A DNA stretch of 64,000 bases from Rebecca billardiae RCC1528. Lineage: Eukaryota; Haptophyta. Position 1 is the first letter of the stretch. Each line of letters begins with the position of its first letter. Positions 59,585 through 64,000 of this stretch are shown piece by piece. Location: the NCBI GenBank assembly GCA_965240325.2, contig OZ251229.1:186001-250000 (forward strand). The letters run 5' to 3'. The translations under genes were made by a program, and so were the position numbers. The notes under the pieces are model-generated. The model saw only the letters and a program-made list of their open reading frames with translations, searched no databases and was not told the origin of the DNA.

Positions 59585-61435
59585 TTAGGCGGAGGGCGAG
59601 GCCAGGTTGGCCGGCCGGACGGCCACCTGCGCGAGCTTGGCACTCGGCGCCGGCGCGGTGCCCTCCGCCGCGCTCGGCGCGGCCGTGTGCCACGCCCACG
59701 TGCCCTTGTGCTCGTCCAGCTCGGCGCGCACGACAAACTCGAGCTCGGCGGCGCCGCCGCCCTTCTTGCCGCTGCCGATCCCCTTGAGCCAGCCCGAGCC
59801 CCAGCCGTTGGGCACGCGCACCGCCGCGCCCGTGCGCAGCAGCTCCTCCGCCTCCGCCAGCCGGCGCCGCAGGCTCTCCAGCTCGGTCTCGCCGCTGCGC
59901 GCGGCGGACGGCGTGCGCGCGGTCGGCGGCAGCGCGGGCACCTCGTCCGCCTGCACGTACGCGATCACCTTGGGCACGAGCAGGCCGTAGTCCTTGGCCG
60001 CCTGCGCGAGCGTCTCAGACTCCATCTTGGCCGCCCACAGCAGCTTCTTGAAGAACTTGGCCTCGATCGAGACGGTGACCTGGCACATCGGCGACTCCAT
60101 CCCGAGGTCGCCTGCGGGCGCGGGCGGGAGGGCGGAGGGCGGGCGTGGCGTCAGGGGGCGTGGGGTGCCGGCGGCGCGTGCGCACGCAGACTGTCCGGCG
60201 CCGCCCGCGCGCGCCCACCGAGCGGGCGGACGAGCCACTTGTTGCGGATGCCCCACGCGTCTGAGAAGGGCACGTCCTTCACCACCGAGAAGGTCTCGAG
60301 AAGGAACGCGCCCGAGTGCAGCCAGCCGCAGCGCTGCACCCAGAAGCCGCGCCCCTGCTTGATCGGCGAGAGCGGGTTGTCGATCTTCTGCACGAAGCTC
60401 GCCTCGCGCGTGCGCCCGCCGGACTGCTTGCCCCCGCTCGTGCCCACGCCGCCGTTGTTCGCGGCCGGGTTGGTGTCCTCCGCGCTCGTCGAGGGCCGCC
60501 ACTTGCCCACACTCACCTTGGACGCCTCCTGCGGGGCTCGCGCGCGGGAGGCGGGCCGGTCGTGCGCGTCGGTGCGGCGCGTGCCCAGCCCCGCCACAAC
60601 GCCCCCTCGGGTGCGCGCGTGTGCGGTGCGCACGAGTGCGACTGCACGCCTGCGCTGCTGCGCTGCTGCGCCGCCGCGCCGCCGCGCGCACCTGGTTGGG
60701 GAGCAGCACGCCGCTCGTGAAGTCGGAGCCGTCCGAGAAGAGCAGCGCGAAGGCCTGCTTGACGGAGACGGGCAGCTCGAAGGTCTTGAGCACGTGCTTG
60801 AGCGGCTCCTCGTGCATGCCCTGCACGCCGGCCTGCAGGTCGCTCAGGATGTCCAGGTCGAGCACGTCGCCGATGTCCGCGGTGCCCGCGGCCGAGGCGG
60901 GCTGGCCGTTGGACGAGTCGTCGTCGCCCAGGTCGATCAGCTCCTCCGAGATCGACTTGCCCACGAGGGTGGTGGACGGTATGGGCTTGAAGATGAGCTT
61001 ACGTGAGAGCAGCGCCGTCGCTGGCAGCCGCCCCTTGGCGACGAGGAGCTCACGCGTGCGGCGCTGCAGCACGACAGCGGCGTTGTACAGCGCCCACTGC
61101 GCCTCGATGATCGTGAACGCGTGGTCACGCATCGTGAAGGGGAAGAAGGAGGTGAAGAGGTAACGCTTCTGCCGGGTGAGCATGTGAATCGCTGGGTTGA
61201 TCATCGCGTGCCGCGACTTGTGCAGGCGCACCAGCTCCCCGAACGGCACGACGACATCCTTGGTCGCGCCGACGATCGTGCGCGCGTGCCAGCACACGTA
61301 GTTCTGCGAGACGTACAGCCGGCCGTGGTAGAGGAGCTGGCCGCCGCGCCGGCGCTTCTTCGCGCAGAGGAACTCGGAGATCACGCGCTCGCCCTTCAGC
61401 CCGAAGAGCTGCTCCATCGGCTGCACACCCGGCAT
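59585..61435 (-). CDS. GRAM and VASt domain protein
   Basis: Three exons, 61435-60692, 60528-60219, 60111-59585, 526 residues. The N-terminal PH-like GRAM domain is clear (EFLCAKKRRRGGQLLYHGRL, YVSQNYVCWHARTIVGATKD, VVVPFGELVRLHK). A VASt/START-like lipid-transfer fold follows: KTFELPVSVKQAFALLFSDG, TREASFVQKIDNPLSPIKQG, AFLLETFSVVKDVPFSDAWG, and CQVTVSIEAKFFKKLLWAAK. This architecture is that of GRAMD1/Aster and yeast Lam proteins, which move sterols at ER contact sites, and of plant VAD1. No C-terminal membrane helix is seen; the tail has a short coiled coil (ELESLRRRLAEAEELL) and a C-terminal segment not recognised. Head-to-head with the ZIP transporter. Confidence 0.87.
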   Translation of the reverse strand: MPGVQPMEQLFGLKGERVISEFLCAKKRRRGGQLLYHGRLYVSQNYVCWHARTIVGATKDVVVPFGELVRLHKSRHAMINPAIHMLTRQKRYLFTSFFPFTMRDHAFTIIEAQWALYNAAVVLQRRTRELLVAKGRLPATALLSRKLIFKPIPSTTLVGKSISEELIDLGDDDSSNGQPASAAGTADIGDVLDLDILSDLQAGVQGMHEEPLKHVLKTFELPVSVKQAFALLFSDGSDFTSGVLLPNQVRAAARRRSSAAAQACSRTRAHRTRAHPRGRCGGAGHAPHRRARPARLPRASPAGGVQGECGQVAALDERGGHQPGREQRRRGHERGQAVRRAHARGELRAEDRQPALADQAGARLLGAALRLAALGRVPSRDLLGGEGRALLRRVGHPQQVARPPARWARAGGAGQSACARAAGTPRPLTPRPPSALPPAPAGDLGMESPMCQVTVSIEAKFFKKLLWAAKMESETLAQAAKDYGLLVPKVIAYVQADEVPALPPTARTPSAARSGETELESLRRRLAEAEELLRTGAAVRVPNGWGSGWLKGIGSGKKGGGAAELEFVVRAELDEHKGTWAWHTAAPSAAEGTAPAPSAKLAQVAVRPANLASPSA

Positions 61436-61828
61436 CGTCGTCGAGCGTCGCGCGCGCGAGGGAAGGAACTTTGGGGCGGACGCCGCGTTTTCCGGCCGCG
61501 AACCTCAGCCCCAGTTCGGCCGGAAGCGCGCGAAAACACGCCGGCGGCGCCGCCCTACAAAACTTTCAATTCGTCGTCATCCAATTTGGAAATTTGGCCG
61601 GACTCACAGGCCGGAATGTGGCGTGCCACGCGCCTGCGCGCGTTTTCGGTCGCTCGTCCAAGAAGAAGTCGAGCAGAGAATTTGCAAGCAAGCTCATATT
61701 CGCTGCGCAGCTCGGTGATTGGCTGCGAGAGGATCGGCTCGACTGCCATTTAGAAATCGTTATTTGCGTACAAGTACAGCTGGAGAGTGTACCCACGTTC
61801 CGTGGCGTACACGGCCCGACATTCGGCC

Positions 61829-63106
61829 ATGGCAACGATGAGGATTGACGAGGGCAACCTCCCGCTCGCGATCGGGCTATCGATCGGCTCTGGGCTGGCC
61901 ACCTCGGTGGGCGGCCTCACGGTGTTCATCGAGGTGTTCAATCGCTCCTCGCAGGCGACGATCCTCTCCTCGGCGCTCGCCGTCTCCGCCGGCGTGATGC
62001 TGTACGTGAGCTTCCTCGAGATCTTCGTGAAGGCCAACGACGCGCTCGAGGCGCAATTGGAGGAGGGGACGGCGCTCGCGGTGACGACGCTGTGCTTCTT
62101 TGGCGGCATGGGCTTGACAGCGCTGCTCGAGGTCCTCGTGCACTACCTCAACCACGTCACCGGCAGCCCGCACTCGCACGGGCTGCCAGACGAGCCGGCA
62201 GCGCGCAGCAGCACGCAGCTGTCTGAGGTGCAGCTCGAGGCGGGCGGGGGCACGCGCGCGGGCGGGGACGGGGCCGCGGCCGGACACGGGCAATCGCACG
62301 GAAACGCCCACTTGAGCGACCTCGAGCCGACCGACAAGAAGGAGCTCATGCGCACGAGCACGCTGACCGCGCTCGCGATCGCATTGCACAACTTCCCCGA
62401 GGGGCTCGCCACATTCATCGCGACGCTCGCCGAGCCGTCGCTCGGCGTGGCGCTGGCGGTGGCGATCGCGGTGCACAATGTGCCCGAGGGGATGGCCGTC
62501 GCCATGCCCGTGTACTACTCGAGCGGCTCGAAGATGAAGGGCTTCCTCTGGGCGTCGCTCTCCGGGCTGACCGAGCCGATCGGCGGCATCCTCGGTGCTG
62601 GCCGCGCGGGGGCTGGCCGCGCCGCCCGCGCCGCCCCGCGCGCTGCCGGCCGCGCGAGGCGAGGGCGGGCGGTGCGCGGGCGGAGCGGGGCACGCGGCTA
62701 GCGGCGTGCACGTGTGGCGGAGCCCGCCCGTCGCCCACCCCGCCCCGCGCTCCCCCTGCCCCCTCGCCCCCCGCGGCCCCCGCAGGCTGGCTGGCCCTGC
62801 GCTCGATCCTGACCGACCTCGGCTTTGGCATCGTCTTCGCGGTCGTGGGCGGGATGATGGTCTTCATCGTGATCCACGAGATGATGCCCGTGGCCGTGCG
62901 GTACCAGCCGAGGTGCGCGCGCGGCGATGGCGCGCGCGACTCGCCCCGCGCCGCCGCGCGGGGCGCCGAGCGCTGCGCGGCGCCCCACGCTCACCGCCGG
63001 CCGCGCGGCGCGTCGGCGCGCGCCGTGCAGTGGCAACCACACGACAGGGCTGATCGTGCTCGGCATGTTCGTGATGGCGCTCTCGATCGTTCTGTTCGGC
63101 CTCTAG
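61829..63106 (+). CDS. ZIP (ZupT-like) metal transporter
   Basis: Three exons, 61829-62594, 62786-62912, 63031-63106, 322 residues. ZupT/GufA-type ZIP importer of zinc or other divalent metals. The paired helices carrying the binuclear metal site are intact: ALHNFPEGLATFIATL and AVHNVPEGMAVAMPVYY; a third motif VIHEMMPVAV lies at the second intron. About eight membrane helices; a His/Gly-containing loop (GHGQSHGNAHLSDLE) between helices 3 and 4 is typical. Exon 3 encodes only the last helix (TTGLIVLGMFVMALSIVLFG). The upstream ATG at 61787 is in frame but the shorter start fits the family. Divergent from the GRAM-VASt gene; the 393-bp gap has GCGCGAAAAC and GCGCGTTTTC words in inverted orientation. 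Confidence 0.92.
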
Positions 63107-63471
63107 GCGCACGCCGGGCAAGCGACTGCGCGCGCGGGCACGCCCGTGCCACCGCGCCTAGGAGGAGCGCCGCAGGGCGGCACCTCAAACTGTGTCACAC
63201 AGACACACCCACCCACTGGCACTCGTCTGGCGAGATACTGATAGATCGCACAGCTAGCTATGATATAGATAACGAAGCGGTCGGCCCGCTCGGCCGCCGC
63301 TTTTTGCTGTCCATGATGATGAGCGCAAAGTAAGCAATAATTAATTAACGCGACGACCGATGCGCACACGACCGCGAGGTGGGCTGCCGCGGAACGCGAG
63401 TCGGAGGGCGAGATGAGAATCGAAGACGAATCTGAGGATTGCCCGGAACAACGGCCGCCATTCGAAAGACC
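63107..63471. other. intergenic, nothing recognised
   Basis: 365 bp between the ZIP gene stop and the C2-like gene start; a mildly AT-rich part at 63240-63350. No repeat recognised. Confidence 0.45.
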
Positions 63472-64000
63472 ATGGCGCTCGCCTCCGCGAGCAGCGGCCG
63501 CGTCACGATTGGGCTTGGCCAGCTCGTGCTGCAGCCGACCGCGCTGGGCGCGGCAGGCGGGGATCGCGTGTGGGCGACGGTGGACACGAAGGGCGTCACC
63601 GAACCCGTCGCCACGCCGCGCCTCCGCCTGCACCCGGACGACCCGTCGGACAGCAGCTCACCGCTCACCGGCCTTCTCGGCTTCACGCGCTCGTGGCCCG
63701 TGCAGAACGGCGACGCGGCGCACGCGGCCCTGCTCGCGCTGATGCGGCACTCGCGTGTCGACGACGCCTGCTTCGAGGTCACGCTCCACGCCGTCGGCCG
63801 CGCCTCCGCGCGGCGCGCGCTCGGCTCGGTCGCGCTCGACCTCGCCAAGCTCGCGCGCTCGGGCAAGGACACGCGCGACGAGCCGATGCTGCTGCACGCG
63901 GACGGGCGGGTGATCGGCTCGGTGCGCGTGACGCTGGAGGGCTTCGCGCGGCTGGCCAGCCTCCGCGACCCCGCCGCCCTCGGCCCGCCGACGAGCGCGC
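63472..64000 (+). CDS. C2-like domain protein, N-terminal part
   Basis: The frame begins ATGGCGCTCGCC at 63472 (context GACCATGG) and is open to the window end; 176 codons seen. RVTIGLGQLVLQPTAL, then RVWATVDTKGV and GSVRVTLEGFARL, resemble beta-strands of C2 domains such as the RPGRIP1 type ('vwv.vD..g'). No calcium ligands can be assigned. The remainder lies outside the window, so product and length are unknown. Confidence 0.5.
   Translation, partial: MALASASSGRVTIGLGQLVLQPTALGAAGGDRVWATVDTKGVTEPVATPRLRLHPDDPSDSSSPLTGLLGFTRSWPVQNGDAAHAALLALMRHSRVDDACFEVTLHAVGRASARRALGSVALDLAKLARSGKDTRDEPMLLHADGRVIGSVRVTLEGFARLASLRDPAALGPPTSA

Overview
The window is nuclear DNA of a GC-rich eukaryote. Genes carry GT-AG introns, proteins have eukaryotic families (R2R3-MYB, prefoldin 1, JMJD6, RAB3GAP2, GRAM-VASt, F-box/WD40, TTC1, LRRC57), and third codon positions are almost all G or C. 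Together with a PDX1-type vitamin B6 synthase, a carotenoid cleavage dioxygenase, Pro/Ser-rich cell-surface proteins and a galactosyltransferase beside a sulfotransferase, this best fits a unicellular alga of the haptophyte/stramenopile kind. The lineage is an inference; no marker gene proves it.

Layout, left to right. A glutathione S-transferase tail (2-193) and a gene-poor stretch with two dispersed repeats come first. Then an Mpo1/DUF962 gene (minus) diverges from a six-exon MYB gene (3769-6516), and a TTC1-like TPR gene (minus) diverges from an SBF/bile-acid-type transporter (8563-9927). An 18-exon leucine-rich-repeat membrane protein (11611-16208) follows, built from 14 tandem one-LRR exons. 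After an AT-rich region and a 277-bp inverted repeat come a RAB3GAP2-like gene, GT31 glycosyltransferase, sulfotransferase and a small membrane protein. LRRC57-like (minus) and a 1,456-residue orphan protein are divergent at 25.6-26.0 kb.

From 30.4 to 37.3 kb lie a gene-poor region, a DUF1214 gene, and a 2.55-kb segment bounded by perfect 47-bp inverted termini (TA...TA) that holds a secreted TLDc gene. Next are a carotenoid cleavage dioxygenase, an Ldh2-family oxidoreductase lacking both expected active-site histidines, PDX1, and a 1,670-residue RCC1-plus-filamin protein. The last 16 kb holds a coiled-coil gene, prefoldin 1, F-box/WD40, JMJD6, a HAD_SAK-like protein, a GRAM-VASt protein, a ZIP metal transporter, and the start of a C2-like gene cut by the window end.

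The arrangement is strikingly bipolar: seven gene pairs are head-to-head with only 143-457 bp between start codons, so shared bidirectional promoters are likely. Several convergent gene ends face each other across intergenic DNA with hyper-GC hairpin cores. The most interesting items are the LRR exon-cassette array, the TA-flanked terminal inverted repeats around the TLDc gene, the paired dispersed repeats at 0.8-2.4 kb and 48.6-50.9 kb, and the Ldh2 homologue with replaced histidines. All exon borders were deduced by eye from splice consensus and reading frame.
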